Shown here piece after piece: positions 18,211 through 28,028 of a stretch of 64,000 bases of DNA. Each line of letters begins with the position of its first letter. Position 1 is the stretch's first letter. The stretch lies in NCBI RefSeq assembly GCF_902832885.1, contig NZ_CADFDK010000003.1:682001-746000 (forward strand), in the 5' to 3' direction. The stretch comes from Burkholderia seminalis DSM 23518 (lineage in GTDB: Bacteria > Pseudomonadota > Gammaproteobacteria > Burkholderiales > Burkholderiaceae). The position numbers and the translations under genes were made by a program. A model generated the notes under the pieces. It did no database searches, had not been told where the DNA came from, and saw only the letters and a program-made list of their open reading frames with translations.

Positions 18211-18936
18211 ATGAAACGAATGAGCGCAGGAACCGTCGTACTGCTCGCGGCCATCTCTGGCGCGCACGCGCAATCAGCCGGCCAGTGGGTAGTCAATGCC
18301 GGCTGGTCGCACTTTGCCCCGCAGGGGTCGGCTGATCCGCTGACCGTCAATGCGCTCGGCCGGTCACAAGTGATGACCGGCAGCGGTGGGGAGATCGCAA
18401 GCGGCGATACGTTCGGGCTGACCGCAACGTACTTCTTGACCGACCATATCGCGGCGACGATGGTCATGGGCGTTCCGCCGACATGGCGCCTGAACGGTGC
18501 GGGCACGCTCAGCGGTATCGGGGAACTGGGCACTGCACGCGCGTGGAGTCCCGCGATCCTCTTCAACTACTATTTCGGCCAGCCGAATGCGCGGTTCAGG
18601 CCGTATCTGGGCGCCGGCGTCACCTATACGTGGTTCAGCAACATCAAGCTGAGCAATCCTGTCTCCACCGGGCAGATCTATTTTTCGCCGACCGCTGGGA
18701 CAGCGCTCGAGGGGCCGACGTCCGTGTCGCTCAGCAAGTCCTTTGCGCCCGTCGTCAGCGGCGGCCTGACCTACAACATCGACTCTCGCTGGTCGATCAA
18801 CGCGTCGGTGGCGTATTCGTGGGTATCGACACGCGCCACGCTGACGACCCGGTCGTCCGTCGGCACGGTCACGAGCACCAGCAAATTCCGGGTCAATCCG
18901 ATCGTGACGTTCCTTTCGGTCGGATACCGCTTCTGA
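18211..18936 (+). CDS. OmpW-family outer membrane protein
   Basis: A 241-residue protein with signal peptide (1-20, cut after AHA) and an eight-stranded OmpW barrel pattern: GDTFGLTATYFLTDHIAATMVMG, YLGAGVTYTWF and a C-terminal Phe (SVGYRF). OmpW-type barrels let hydrophobic molecules cross the outer membrane, fitting uptake of the pathway's aromatic substrate. The ATG at 18211 has GGAGA in front; the in-frame ATG at 18157 would bury the signal peptide. It ends the catabolic cluster. Confidence 0.85.
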   Translation: MKRMSAGTVVLLAAISGAHAQSAGQWVVNAGWSHFAPQGSADPLTVNALGRSQVMTGSGGEIASGDTFGLTATYFLTDHIAATMVMGVPPTWRLNGAGTLSGIGELGTARAWSPAILFNYYFGQPNARFRPYLGAGVTYTWFSNIKLSNPVSTGQIYFSPTAGTALEGPTSVSLSKSFAPVVSGGLTYNIDSRWSINASVAYSWVSTRATLTTRSSVGTVTSTSKFRVNPIVTFLSVGYRF

Positions 18937-18971
18937 TCGCGGGCGACGTCGGCGGCCGAACGCGTGCTCCG

Positions 18972-19229
18972 GTCGGTACCGGCCTTACCCGACTTCACAT
19001 TGCGGAACACGGCGGCCTTGTCGCTGTGGAACGCCCCAGATTTGCCGTGCCATTCGATGTACGCTCGTGTCGCTTCGAAGTAGCCGAAGGTCGATTCGGT
19101 TTGCGTAAAGTGCAACATCGTCAGCCGGCTCGTCGCGTCGTCGACGTACACCAGCAGCGTGCAGGCCGGCGCCCGTTCCTCGCACCATCGATGATCGCAG
19201 CCGTCGATCTGGATCAACGCCCCCAGGCA
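18972..19229 (-). pseudogene. ISNCY-type transposase remnant (integrase core fragment)
   Basis: About 86 codons encode a piece of a DDE transposase: LIQIDGCDHRWCEERAPACTL, VYVDDATSRLTMLHF, TESTFGYFEATRAYIEWHG, FHSDKAAVFR. This is the first half of the rve core (first and second acidic residues in IDG and SDK) of ISNCY-like elements. It is cut at its 3' side within 40 bp of the ompW stop and lacks the N-terminus. It marks the right edge of the aromatic cluster. The flanking ~150 bases up to 19384 hold no other recognisable gene. Confidence 0.75.
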
Positions 19230-19384
19230 CCCGCCGATAGCCGCTCGGGATTGGACACTTTCTCCCCTCGCACTGGACTCGGCGACTGCATATTGAGCCG
19301 CCCCATCATCATCTTGCCAGGCAAGGTCGAGCTCTTTAGGACGTCGCCTCACGCGCAAGCAAGTCCTGCCGCGCCGCGCGCCAG

Positions 19385-19957
19385 TCAGAGCAGCTGCGGC
19401 GTGCCGGCCCAGACCAGCACGGCTTCGTCGTCGCGCGTGTTGGTCCAGAGATGCGGAATTGTCGATTCATAGTGCGCGCTGTCGCCTGCGCCGAGCACGA
19501 ACGATTTGCCTTCGAGCGTGATCGTCACTTCACCACTGAGCACATGCACGAATTCCTCGCATGCGTGCGTGGTCACTTTGCTTGGTCGCTCGCCGGGCGG
19601 CATGCGCACGAGAATCGCTTCGAGTTGGCGGCCGCCCGACTGATTCGACAGGCGCGCGAGCAGATCGGCTGAACCGGCGAAGGCGAAGTACTGCAAATCC
19701 TTATGGCGGCGCACACGGCCTTCCTCGGTCGGCGTATCGACGAAATAGCTGACGGACACGCCCAGCGCTTTCGCGATGCTCGCGAGCGAAGTGATCGACG
19801 GGCTGGCGTGATCTCGCTCGACCTGAGAAAGAAAGGATTTCGAAAGATGTGAGACGATCGCGATGTCATCCAGCGTGCGGCCCTGGCGCTGGCGCAGCGA
19901 TCGGATCTTGCTTCCGACGGAGACGACGCTCCGAGTTTCGACGGGTTTCGATGCCAT
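19385..19957 (-). CDS. XRE-family regulator with cupin sensor domain
   Basis: A 190-residue regulator. Residues ~14-70 form an XRE helix-turn-helix (IRSLRQRQGRTLDDIA, LSKSFLSQVERDHASPSITSLASIAKALGVSVSYF). Residues ~115-185 form a cupin_2 barrel (HACEEFVHVLSGEVTITLEGKSFVLGAGDSAHYES, PHLWTN). This PuuR/SutR-like layout usually represses amine, amino-acid or sulfur-compound genes. The ATG at 19957 is preceded by GAGG at a good distance. No obvious target lies beside it. Confidence 0.85.
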   Translation of the reverse strand: MASKPVETRSVVSVGSKIRSLRQRQGRTLDDIAIVSHLSKSFLSQVERDHASPSITSLASIAKALGVSVSYFVDTPTEEGRVRRHKDLQYFAFAGSADLLARLSNQSGGRQLEAILVRMPPGERPSKVTTHACEEFVHVLSGEVTITLEGKSFVLGAGDSAHYESTIPHLWTNTRDDEAVLVWAGTPQLL

Positions 19958-20040
19958 GACCAGCCTCATTTCTTCGGTGACCGTATCGCCGCTTAACGCG
20001 TTGCCGTCCACCGATACCGACCGCCCTCAGTTAGTCGGGC

Positions 20041-20451
20041 CTAGTGCGACCATGCATCCGTTTGCTCGCCCAGCAACAACCTCCGCGCCAGGGCCAGCGC
20101 CTCGTCTTTCGTCGCAACCGTGAGCATGGGATAGCCCCAAAATTTTTCGTAGACCAGAGCGAACGCCTTGGCCGCCAGTCGCTTGGCGGTATTCGGTTCG
20201 ATGTAGATCCCTGCCTTGACGAAGGTTCGCAATTCGCTCTTGTGGCGTTTCATCCAAAGCGAGGTTTGCTTCCTTTCTTCCGGCGAATGTTCGTGTTCGC
20301 CTTGATCAAGCCCCTCGTCGTTGAGTAAAACGAAAACTTCCTTCCGTGCGAGCAATCCCTCGAACTCGGCAAAAGGCGAGGCTGCGGGGTCGGTGCCTGG
20401 CGCGTTCAGCCGCATCCAGACCAAGGGGAACTTCGAGGCGTCAATCAACAT
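20041..20451 (-). CDS. Conserved hypothetical cytoplasmic protein
   Basis: A 136-residue protein starting at an ATG with AAGGAG eight bases upstream. No signal peptide or membrane segment. Regions such as SFAEFEGLLARKEVFVLL-like (PFAEFEGLLARKEVFVLLND), WMKRHKSELRTFVKAGIYIE and RLAAKAFALVYEKFWGYPM suggest a compact alpha/beta protein, perhaps of the STAS/SpoIIAA-like type. I do not recognise a function. It runs in the same direction as the XRE-cupin gene, 84 bp upstream of it, and could share its transcript. Confidence 0.65.
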   Translation of the reverse strand: MLIDASKFPLVWMRLNAPGTDPAASPFAEFEGLLARKEVFVLLNDEGLDQGEHEHSPEERKQTSLWMKRHKSELRTFVKAGIYIEPNTAKRLAAKAFALVYEKFWGYPMLTVATKDEALALARRLLLGEQTDAWSH

Positions 20452-20677
20452 GCCAATACTCCTTCGGCGCTTCACGGGAAATAGCTGGCGGCCCTACCTC
20501 GTCAAGAAAATGGGATACCCCTCCGGACCGGAAGCGCAATAGCCCTGGCGAGCAGAACGACCAGCATGGTCAATCACACGATACCGACGGAATGGCTGGA
20601 CGTCATTGCACAAGTTGGCCATAATGTTTTTCAATTAGGCCAGCGCCTCATCTTGGATCCGAAGCCCGATACGCATC

Positions 20678-21517
20678 ATGTCAAGCATTGCCATCACCGA
20701 TCCGACCGTGGCCAAGGACGTGGACAACCTGCCCCGTCCCGTTGTCGCCCTGAGTGCCATGTCGGTAGCCAAGGGCTGGGAACATGCGAGGCATCGGCAC
20801 CGCAGGGCGCAACTGCTTTACTCCGTCCGTGGCATCCTCAACTGCGAAATCGAAAACGGTGTCTGGATCGTGCCGCCGCAATGCGCGGTATGGATACCGG
20901 GAGACTTGCCCCACTCGGCACGGGGATCCGGTGAAACCGAATGTCATTGCCTGTTCGTGGAGCCTGATGCCGCACCGGATCTTCCGAAAACCTGCTGCAC
21001 GATCTCCGTCTCGCCATTGTTGCGCGAGTTGCTTCTGAAGGTGGCCGGCTTCCCCGCGTCATACCCGTCGGGCGGCCGGGAGGACCGACTGATTGCCGCG
21101 TTGCTAGATGAGTTGGCGGCGGCGCCGGTAGAAGACCTGCATTTGCCGATGCCGCGTGATCCGCGATTGCGCCGACTCGCGGAAATGCTGTTGGCCGATC
21201 CTACCGACAAAACCTCAAAGGGCGATTGGGCTACCCGCATTGGCATGAGCGAACGAAGCATGAGCCGGCTTCTGCTGCACGAAATCGGCATGAGCTTCGG
21301 ACGCTGGCGCCGGCAATTGCATGTGATCCTTGCGCTTCAACGCCTGACCATCGGCGAAAGCGTGCAAACGGTGGCGCTGGAACTGGGCTACGAAAATGCC
21401 AGCGGATTCATCACCATGTTCCGCAAGGCGGTAGGCAAGCCGCCAGCACGATACCTTTCCGATCGAACGACAACCGCGCAGTCTGCCGCCGTACGCGGCA
21501 TCATGCTTCCCGATTAA
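20678..21517 (+). CDS. AraC-family regulator with N-terminal cupin
   Basis: A 279-residue regulator. Residues ~20-100 form a cupin-like sensor (WEHARHRHRRAQLLYSVRGIL, WIVPPQCAVWIPGDLPHSAR). Residues ~165-260 hold the two AraC helix-turn-helices (WATRIGMSERSMSRLLLHEIGMSFGRWRRQLHV, VQTVALELGYENASGFITMFRKAVGKPPARY). The layout matches NimR-type regulators, which control efflux genes. It is convergent with the Fur-family gene, close to the RND operon; control of that operon is a guess. Confidence 0.85.
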   Translation: MSSIAITDPTVAKDVDNLPRPVVALSAMSVAKGWEHARHRHRRAQLLYSVRGILNCEIENGVWIVPPQCAVWIPGDLPHSARGSGETECHCLFVEPDAAPDLPKTCCTISVSPLLRELLLKVAGFPASYPSGGREDRLIAALLDELAAAPVEDLHLPMPRDPRLRRLAEMLLADPTDKTSKGDWATRIGMSERSMSRLLLHEIGMSFGRWRRQLHVILALQRLTIGESVQTVALELGYENASGFITMFRKAVGKPPARYLSDRTTTAQSAAVRGIMLPD

Positions 21518-21620
21518 GTCTCACCTTGACGGGAGCGTGCCGTCGTCCACCGAGCATGGACGCTTGGCAGCAAAAAGCGGCGAGCCGCCGTCAGATCGGG
21601 CGACCTCGGTTTAAAGTCGC

Positions 21621-22193
21621 CTACTCTCTTCTCCTGCGGAACGACCGACATTCCGCACACGTCACGGTGATGGTAAAAGCTGGCTCCTTGTCGAGATCGA
21701 AGCCTTCCTTGGTCGCCAGCGATCGAAGATGCTCGTGCAAAGCCCGGTCCTCGATAAAAACCAACCGCGCGCCACAGTGGCAGCGCACGGTGTCGTTCTG
21801 AAGGTTCTTCCTGTCCGGCTTGAGCGCGTAGAGTGCGCGGCCTTGTGCGCCCTCCGTACGGACCAGCAAGCCGGAGGTCCATAAATCATTCAGCGCACGG
21901 TAGATCGAGGCCGGTTTGAGGCTGTCGAGTTGCGTGCAGAGGATGCGATACATTTGACTGGCATCGAGACAGCGCGGCGCCGCCTGTTCCAGTACGGACA
22001 GGACACGGGTACGAGCGATCGTCGGTCGCAGTCGGCTGGCCGCCAATCGTTGTTCCTGAGACGACATCGGCGGTGTGGTCGCCGGACAGGCTGCTGTGGT
22101 GTGCTTCATCGTGTGTTTGCCAGACGGCGGGCTCTTGCCGCCGAATGATGTAATCAGGTCAATGATCCGAGGCGGGTCGTCGTGCGGGTCCAT
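21621..22193 (-). CDS. Fur-family metal-dependent regulator
   Basis: A 190-residue protein of the Fur/Zur superfamily. A 42-residue unusual N-terminal extension is followed by the winged helix (RLRPTIARTRVLSVLEQAA, CLDASQMYRILCTQLDSLKPASIYRALNDLWTSGLLVRT) and the dimerisation part with Cys pairs VRCHCG and TCAEC that can hold structural zinc. The ATG at 22193 is used because GGAAGACGGAT precedes it; internal Met codons lack a binding site. It lies beside an efflux operon and a TonB receptor preceded by a Fur-box-like site, so metal-responsive control is plausible. Confidence 0.8.
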   Translation of the reverse strand: MDPHDDPPRIIDLITSFGGKSPPSGKHTMKHTTAACPATTPPMSSQEQRLAASRLRPTIARTRVLSVLEQAAPRCLDASQMYRILCTQLDSLKPASIYRALNDLWTSGLLVRTEGAQGRALYALKPDRKNLQNDTVRCHCGARLVFIEDRALHEHLRSLATKEGFDLDKEPAFTITVTCAECRSFRRRRE

Positions 22194-22317
22194 ATCCGTC
22201 TTCCTTCGCTATGCCGGACCTCCGGTCGTTCGCGACAACGCGGAGCCGCGTGGCTAATGGTTGGCATCAGACATCGGCGCGACGGTGAGATCGCCCACGC
22301 GCCGATGCCCTCGAGCA

Positions 22318-23787
22318 TTACTGCGTACTGGCCTGTTCCCAGCCACCGCCGAGCGCCTTGAATACGCTGACTCGCGCAGAACCGACTCGCTGGTCAGCAG
22401 CGGCCACCTGGGCTTTCGCGTCGATCAGACCGGTCTGTGCCACGATCACGTCGAGGTAGCTGATGGAGCCGGCGCGGTAACGCTGGTCGGCCAGCCGGAA
22501 GGCATTCTCGGCACGGTCACGCGCCTCTGCCAGCGCATCGCGCTGCTGCATCGCCGCGCCATAGGCGCTCAACGATTGCTCCGACTCTTTCAGTGCATTC
22601 AGCACGGCACCGTCGAAGCTGGCCAGCGACGCCGCGCTTTGTGCCTTCGCCTGCGCAATGCGACTGCGAGCCACCATCATGTTGGGGAACGTCCACGAGA
22701 TGAGCGGCCCGAAAGAGAAGGACAAGGTGCGATTGCCTTTCAGGTAGTCGTTGCGCAGGTAGTTACCCGAGGTGCCCAGCGTGACACGTGGATAGAGATC
22801 CGCCACGGCCACGCCGATGCGGGCGGTATCCGCCGCCAGTTGGCGCTCGGCCTGCCGCACGTCGGGACGACGGCGCAGCAGCGCCGTGCCATCGCCGACC
22901 GGCAACGCACCGGAAATCTCGGGAGCCTTGGTGCAGGCACGCGCCGGTTCCGGCACTTGCGAGGGCGTGCGCCCCGTCAACGCGGCCAGCTCGAACAGTG
23001 CGGCTTCGCGCTGGCCTTGCAAGGGCGGCAAGGCGGCCCGGGCCTGGGCCAGCGTGACACCCGCCCGTTCGACATCCAGATACGACGCCGAGCCCGCGCG
23101 CGCCTGGCTGTCGATGAGATCCAGGCTGCGCTGTGCCAGTTCGACGGACGAGCGCGCCACGCCGATGGACTCACCGTAGCTGCAGGCGTCCACATAGGCC
23201 CGCGTCGTCTCCGCAACAACAACTACCCTGGCGGCATCGTAGGCGGCGGCGATTGCATCGGTGTCGTCGCGAGCAGCCTCGATGTCGCGCCTGACCCGAC
23301 CGAACAGATCGAGTTCATAGGAGACGTCGAGGCCGGCGCTGTAGCTCCATTGCGCGGGGGCCTGGCCGGTGCCGGACCACGCGGTCTGATCGCGCCCGTA
23401 TCCCACGCCTCCTGACATACGGGTCGAAGGGAATTGCCCGCTGCGCGCTTCCGTGTAGATGGCCCGCGCGCGATCGAGGTTGGCCATCGCCACGCGCAGG
23501 TTGGGATTGGCCGACAAGGCCTCCTGCACCAGCTTGTCGAGCGCGGGGTCGTCATACAGCTTCCACCAGTTCGCGGGCAGTGCTTCGGCAACATCCGTAT
23601 TGGACGGGTGACTGACGAACGGGCCTGCTGCGGTTTCCGGTAAGGCCGGCGCGTGGTAATCGGGGCCGCTGGCGCAACCTGCGGTGATAAAGGCAACGGC
23701 CATCGCCATGAAGGCTGCGCGTGGAGAGAGAAGCGTCGCCGGACGCGACACAACAGGCATCGCGGGAACCGGTTTAAAGAGCGACAT
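22318..23787 (-). CDS. RND efflux outer membrane lipoprotein (NodT/OprM type)
   Basis: A 489-residue TolC-like outer membrane channel. The signal sequence ends in a lipobox (FITAGC), so Cys is lipidated. Two repeats of the OEP domain (PF02321) follow, with WWKLYDDPALDKLVQEAL, SYELDLFGRVRRDIEAA and LISWTFPNMMVARSRIAQA. The start at 23787 has GGAGG and overlaps the end of the permease gene by 14 bases. It is the third gene of a tripartite efflux operon. Confidence 0.92.
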   Translation of the reverse strand: MSLFKPVPAMPVVSRPATLLSPRAAFMAMAVAFITAGCASGPDYHAPALPETAAGPFVSHPSNTDVAEALPANWWKLYDDPALDKLVQEALSANPNLRVAMANLDRARAIYTEARSGQFPSTRMSGGVGYGRDQTAWSGTGQAPAQWSYSAGLDVSYELDLFGRVRRDIEAARDDTDAIAAAYDAARVVVVAETTRAYVDACSYGESIGVARSSVELAQRSLDLIDSQARAGSASYLDVERAGVTLAQARAALPPLQGQREAALFELAALTGRTPSQVPEPARACTKAPEISGALPVGDGTALLRRRPDVRQAERQLAADTARIGVAVADLYPRVTLGTSGNYLRNDYLKGNRTLSFSFGPLISWTFPNMMVARSRIAQAKAQSAASLASFDGAVLNALKESEQSLSAYGAAMQQRDALAEARDRAENAFRLADQRYRAGSISYLDVIVAQTGLIDAKAQVAAADQRVGSARVSVFKALGGGWEQASTQ

Positions 23788-26700
23788 CGGGAGCCTCCGC
23801 AGTAGCGAGTTCACGGGCGCGAGAACTTTCCGCTGTTCCCCGGTGATCCTTGGCGATGAAACTGTAGATGGTGGGGAGTACGAACAGCGTGAAGAAGGTG
23901 CCGACCATCATGCCCATCACCACCACGATGCCGATGGAGAACCGGCTGGCCGAGCCTGCGCCGTCTGCAAACAACAGCGGCACAAGGCCGGCGACCATTG
24001 CCGCGGTGGTCATCAACACGGGACGCATCCGCACCGCCGCCGCCTTCTCGATCGCCTCGATGCGGCTCAGGTTTTCGTGGTGCTGGATATGGTTGGCGAA
24101 AGTGACCATCAGGATGCCGTGCTTCGAGATCAGGCCGATCAAGGTGACCAATCCGATCTGCGTGTAGATATTGAGCGTGGCAAAACCCAGCCACAGCGGC
24201 ACCAGCGCGCCGCAGACCGCCAGCGGCACCGTCACCAGGATCACCAGCGGATCGCGCAGGCTCTCGAATTGCGCGGCCAGCACCAGGAAGATCACCACCA
24301 ATGCGAAGCAGAAGGAGACCAGCAGGCGGTTGCCTTCCTGCACGAACTGGCGGCTGTCGCTGAGCCAGTCCACACTGGTGCCGGGCGGCAGCGGCTGCGA
24401 TTGCAGGAACTTCACAGCCTCGCCCATGCTCACGCCCGGCGCCGGCAGCATTTCGAGCGTGGTCGAATTCATCTGGCCGAACTGGGTGAGCTGGTTCGCT
24501 TGCGGGCGCATCTCGACATGCGTCACGGTCGACAATGGCACCAGTGCGCCGGAGGTCGTTTTGACATAGAAGCGCCCGAGGTCTTCCGGTGTCATACGCT
24601 CGGCGCCGCGCACTTGCGGGATCACGTCGTAGGAGCGGTCGTGGAAGTTGAAGCGATTGACGTAGTTTTCGCCGACCAGCACGGCAAGGGTATCGGCGAC
24701 AGACTGCATGGTCACCCCCATTTCGCTGGCCTTCGCATTGTCGATCGTGATGTGTGCCTGCGGGCTGTCGTAGGACAGGTCGTTCTGCACGTAGAGGAAC
24801 AGACCGCTGGCATAGGCCGCTGCCTTGATCTTCTCGCCGGTCTCGTACAGCGTCTTGAAGTCGTCAGGCGAGCGCAGCACCATCTGCACCGGCAGGCCGC
24901 CGCTGGAACCCGGTAGCGGGGGCAACTGCACGGCGGTCAACGTCTCGCCGTCGATGGCGCCGCCGGCGGCTTGAATCTGCCCCTGGATCTCGGTGGCCGA
25001 CCGCTTGCGCTTCGACCAGTCCTTGAGGATCGCGCCACCGAGCATCATGTTCTGGCCACCGGCGGAGTCGCCGATGTTCATGAAGCTGCTGTCGAACTCG
25101 GGAATCTGCTCGAACAGCTTTTCGATCTGCTGAGCATAGCGGGCGGTGTAGCCGACGCCGGCATATTGCGGGGCCTTGGTGACGACGATGACGGCGCCCT
25201 GGTCCTCGGTCGGCGCCAGTTCGCGGCGGGTGCCGGTGAACAGCACCGCGATGGCGGCCAGCACGGCCACACCAACCAGCAGCACCGCACCGCGAGCGGC
25301 GAGCGTGCGGGCCAGCAGGCGCCCGTAGAACGCCGTCAGCCCTTCCATGTAGTGTTCGACCCGCTTCGCCAGCCGCCCCTCTCCCTGCCTGGAACTGAGC
25401 AGCATCGAGCTCATCACCGGCGAGAGCGTCAGCGCGACCACGCCGGAGACGATGACCGAGCCGGCCAATGTGAAGGCGAACTCCTTGAACAGCGCGCCGG
25501 TCAGTCCACCCATCATGCCGATTGGCGCATAGACCGCCGCCAACGTGATAGTCATGGCGATCACCGGCCCGACGATTTCGCGTGCGCCGAGCAGGGCCGC
25601 GCGCACCGGCGTCAGCCCCTCCTCAATGTGTCGATGGATGTTCTCCACCACGACGATGGCATCGTCCACCACCAGACCGATCGCCAGCACCATCGCCAGC
25701 AGGGTCAACAGGTTGATCGAAAAACCGCAGACCAGCATCAACGCAGCGGTGCCGACCAGCGACAACGGAATGGTGACGACCGGAATGATCACCGCGCGGA
25801 ACGTGCCGAGGAACAGGAAGATCACCGCGATCACGATCACGATGGCTTCCACCAGCGTGTGTTTCACTTCCTCGATCGAAGCATTGACGAAGCGCGCTAC
25901 GTTGTAGTTCGGCGCTACCGTCAGTCCCGGGGGCGCCATTGCACGAATCCTGGTCAGCAGTTCGTTGGCCTGCTTGACGATCTCCAGCGGGTTCCCGGCC
26001 GGCGTGGGCTGGATGGCGACGAAGATCGCGGGTATGCCGGTAGCGAACGAGAGGCTATTGTAGTTTTGGCCGCCTATTTCCACGGTGGCGACATCCGACA
26101 ACCGCACGACGCCACCGCCGGGGCTCGACTTCACGACCATCTGGCGGAAGTCCTCGACGCCGCGCAAATCGGTGGCGGCGCTGATGTTGGTGACGGTCAG
26201 CGCGCTCTTGAGCTGGCCCGGCGCGGCCTGCACGTTGTTGGCGCGCAGCGCGGCCGATATCTCGCCGGCCGACAGCCCGCGCGCGGCCAACCTCACCGGG
26301 TCGATCCAGATGCGCATGGCCAACGTCTGGCCGCCATAGACGTCCGCCGAGGCCACCCCCGGAATGCTGGTGAGCAGAGGCTGCGCAACCCGCGATGCGA
26401 AATCCGTCACTTGCGGGATCGACAGCGTCTTGCTGTAGAAGGCGATGTACTGCACCGCTGTACCGCCCTCGGTGGACTTGCTGATGACCGGATCGGTAAT
26501 GCCCGCCGGCAACTGGTACTTGACCTGCTGCACCTTGGCAAGGATTTCGGTCATCGCGCGATCGGCGTTGGCGTTGAGCACCAATCGCGCCTTGATCTCG
26601 CTCTTGCCTTGCGTGGTGGTCGAACTCAGGTATTCAATACCGCTGGCCGTGGCGATGGACCGCGCGATCGGCGTGGTCACGAAACCCTGCATCACGTCCT

Positions 26701-26866
26701 GGGTTGCCCCGGGCAGCGTGGTACTGACCGTGATGGTGGCGTTTTCGAGATAGGGGTATTGCCGCACCGGCAACAGGAAAATCGACGTGGCACCCATCAG
26801 CAGAATGAGCAGGCTGACGACCAGTGCCAGGATGGGTCGACGGATGAAGATGTCTGTAAAGCGCAT
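23774..26866 (-). CDS. RND multidrug efflux permease (HAE1 family)
   Basis: A 1030-residue inner membrane proton antiporter. It opens with MRFTDIFIRRPILALVVSLL, and TM4 carries the paired aspartates of proton relay (LAIGLVVDDAIVVVENIHRH). Two large periplasmic loops and 12 membrane segments are as expected for AcrB/MexB relatives. Start at 26866: the longer frame begins inside the adaptor gene. Substrate range cannot be read from sequence. Resemblance is to the shorter MexB-like pumps of Burkholderia that sit with their own OprM. Confidence 0.93.
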   Translation of the reverse strand: MRFTDIFIRRPILALVVSLLILLMGATSIFLLPVRQYPYLENATITVSTTLPGATQDVMQGFVTTPIARSIATASGIEYLSSTTTQGKSEIKARLVLNANADRAMTEILAKVQQVKYQLPAGITDPVISKSTEGGTAVQYIAFYSKTLSIPQVTDFASRVAQPLLTSIPGVASADVYGGQTLAMRIWIDPVRLAARGLSAGEISAALRANNVQAAPGQLKSALTVTNISAATDLRGVEDFRQMVVKSSPGGGVVRLSDVATVEIGGQNYNSLSFATGIPAIFVAIQPTPAGNPLEIVKQANELLTRIRAMAPPGLTVAPNYNVARFVNASIEEVKHTLVEAIVIVIAVIFLFLGTFRAVIIPVVTIPLSLVGTAALMLVCGFSINLLTLLAMVLAIGLVVDDAIVVVENIHRHIEEGLTPVRAALLGAREIVGPVIAMTITLAAVYAPIGMMGGLTGALFKEFAFTLAGSVIVSGVVALTLSPVMSSMLLSSRQGEGRLAKRVEHYMEGLTAFYGRLLARTLAARGAVLLVGVAVLAAIAVLFTGTRRELAPTEDQGAVIVVTKAPQYAGVGYTARYAQQIEKLFEQIPEFDSSFMNIGDSAGGQNMMLGGAILKDWSKRKRSATEIQGQIQAAGGAIDGETLTAVQLPPLPGSSGGLPVQMVLRSPDDFKTLYETGEKIKAAAYASGLFLYVQNDLSYDSPQAHITIDNAKASEMGVTMQSVADTLAVLVGENYVNRFNFHDRSYDVIPQVRGAERMTPEDLGRFYVKTTSGALVPLSTVTHVEMRPQANQLTQFGQMNSTTLEMLPAPGVSMGEAVKFLQSQPLPPGTSVDWLSDSRQFVQEGNRLLVSFCFALVVIFLVLAAQFESLRDPLVILVTVPLAVCGALVPLWLGFATLNIYTQIGLVTLIGLISKHGILMVTFANHIQHHENLSRIEAIEKAAAVRMRPVLMTTAAMVAGLVPLLFADGAGSASRFSIGIVVVMGMMVGTFFTLFVLPTIYSFIAKDHRGTAESSRARELATAEAPDVAL

Positions 26867-26879
26867 GGCGTGGTTTCCT

Positions 26880-28028
26880 TTACCGCGCGCTGGCGCTGGA
26901 GGACACAACGGCCGGGGCGTCAGGTGTCGCCGTTGCCGAAGGGGGCGTGCCGTTGATTTTTACGGTCGCACCGGGCGGAAGACGGTTCTGGCCAGCCATC
27001 ACCACGATGTCGCCAGGCTTGACGCCTTGGGATACGAGAACCTCCTCCCCGAGCCGGCGGCCGGTGACGACCGGCACGGCAACCGCCTTGCCGACTCCCT
27101 GCGCGTCGGCCCCTTTCACGACCACCACGCTGTCACCAGAGGCCGAAGTCTGGATCGCCGTCAGCGGCAATACGATATTGTCGGTCGTGGCAGGCAATAC
27201 CAGCCGCGCCGTCACGTACATGCCGGGTTTCAGCACCCGGTCGGCATTGGGCAACAGCGCCTGAACGGCCACATTGCGGGTTTCTCCATCGATACGCGGT
27301 TCGATGGCGCTGATCCTGGCGGTGAACACCCTCCCCGGCACAGCATCCACCGTGACCTGAACCGGTGCGCCCGACGTCAGCCTGGGCATGTCCTGCTGCG
27401 GCAACGTGAAGTTGACATAGAGCGGGTCGAGCTGGGTCAGCGTGGCGATCGCGTCACCGGCATTGAGATACTGACCCAGGTTGATCCGTCGGATACCTAA
27501 CTGACCGGAGAACGGCGCGCGAATCGCCTTTTGCCGAATGCGTGCGTCCAGTTGCCGGACTGCCGCGGCAGTCTGGGCAGCGTCCGCCTTATGTTGTTCG
27601 AGCAATTCGCGCGGTTCCGCGCCGGTAGGTGCCAACGCTTGCGAACGCCTGAGTTGCAACTGGGCGAAATCGGCTTTGGCCACGGCGGCGGCACGATCCG
27701 CTTGTTCGGGGGCATCGTAGAGCTGAATCAGCACCGCCCCTTCCTTCACGGACTGGCCTGCGTTGAAATTGACGGCGGTCACCCGCCCCGAGGTATCGGG
27801 AGCCAGCAGCACTTCATGCACGGCTTGCAGGCTGCCAACGGCCTGCCACTCGTCGGCCACACTGCGTGGCGCTGCGCGGATCGTCGAGACAGGCATCGGC
27901 GGCATGGCCTGTTGTTCCGCGCCGCCGCTTCGAACAGCGCGCCAGGCATACAGCAGGCCGAAGACCACGGCCAGCCCAACAACGCTTATGACAATGGGTT
28001 TGGTACGGGAGAGAGCGGCGGTGCTCAT
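26880..28028 (-). CDS. RND periplasmic adaptor (membrane fusion protein)
   Basis: A 382-residue HlyD/AcrA-type adaptor with an N-terminal membrane anchor (PIVISVVGLAVVFGLLYAW). The split lipoyl half-motif VHEVLLAPDTSGRVTAVNFNAGQSVKEGAVL and KAIRAPFSGQLGIRRINLGQYL bracket a short coiled coil. It links the permease to the outer membrane channel. First gene of the efflux operon; 13 bp separate its stop from the permease start. Confidence 0.93.
   Translation of the reverse strand: MSTAALSRTKPIVISVVGLAVVFGLLYAWRAVRSGGAEQQAMPPMPVSTIRAAPRSVADEWQAVGSLQAVHEVLLAPDTSGRVTAVNFNAGQSVKEGAVLIQLYDAPEQADRAAAVAKADFAQLQLRRSQALAPTGAEPRELLEQHKADAAQTAAAVRQLDARIRQKAIRAPFSGQLGIRRINLGQYLNAGDAIATLTQLDPLYVNFTLPQQDMPRLTSGAPVQVTVDAVPGRVFTARISAIEPRIDGETRNVAVQALLPNADRVLKPGMYVTARLVLPATTDNIVLPLTAIQTSASGDSVVVVKGADAQGVGKAVAVPVVTGRRLGEEVLVSQGVKPGDIVVMAGQNRLPPGATVKINGTPPSATATPDAPAVVSSSASAR

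Noticed and set aside
23684-24916. Plus-strand frames across the RND permease
   Set aside because: Arg/His/Gln-rich antisense frames without motifs; the minus strand encodes a complete pump.
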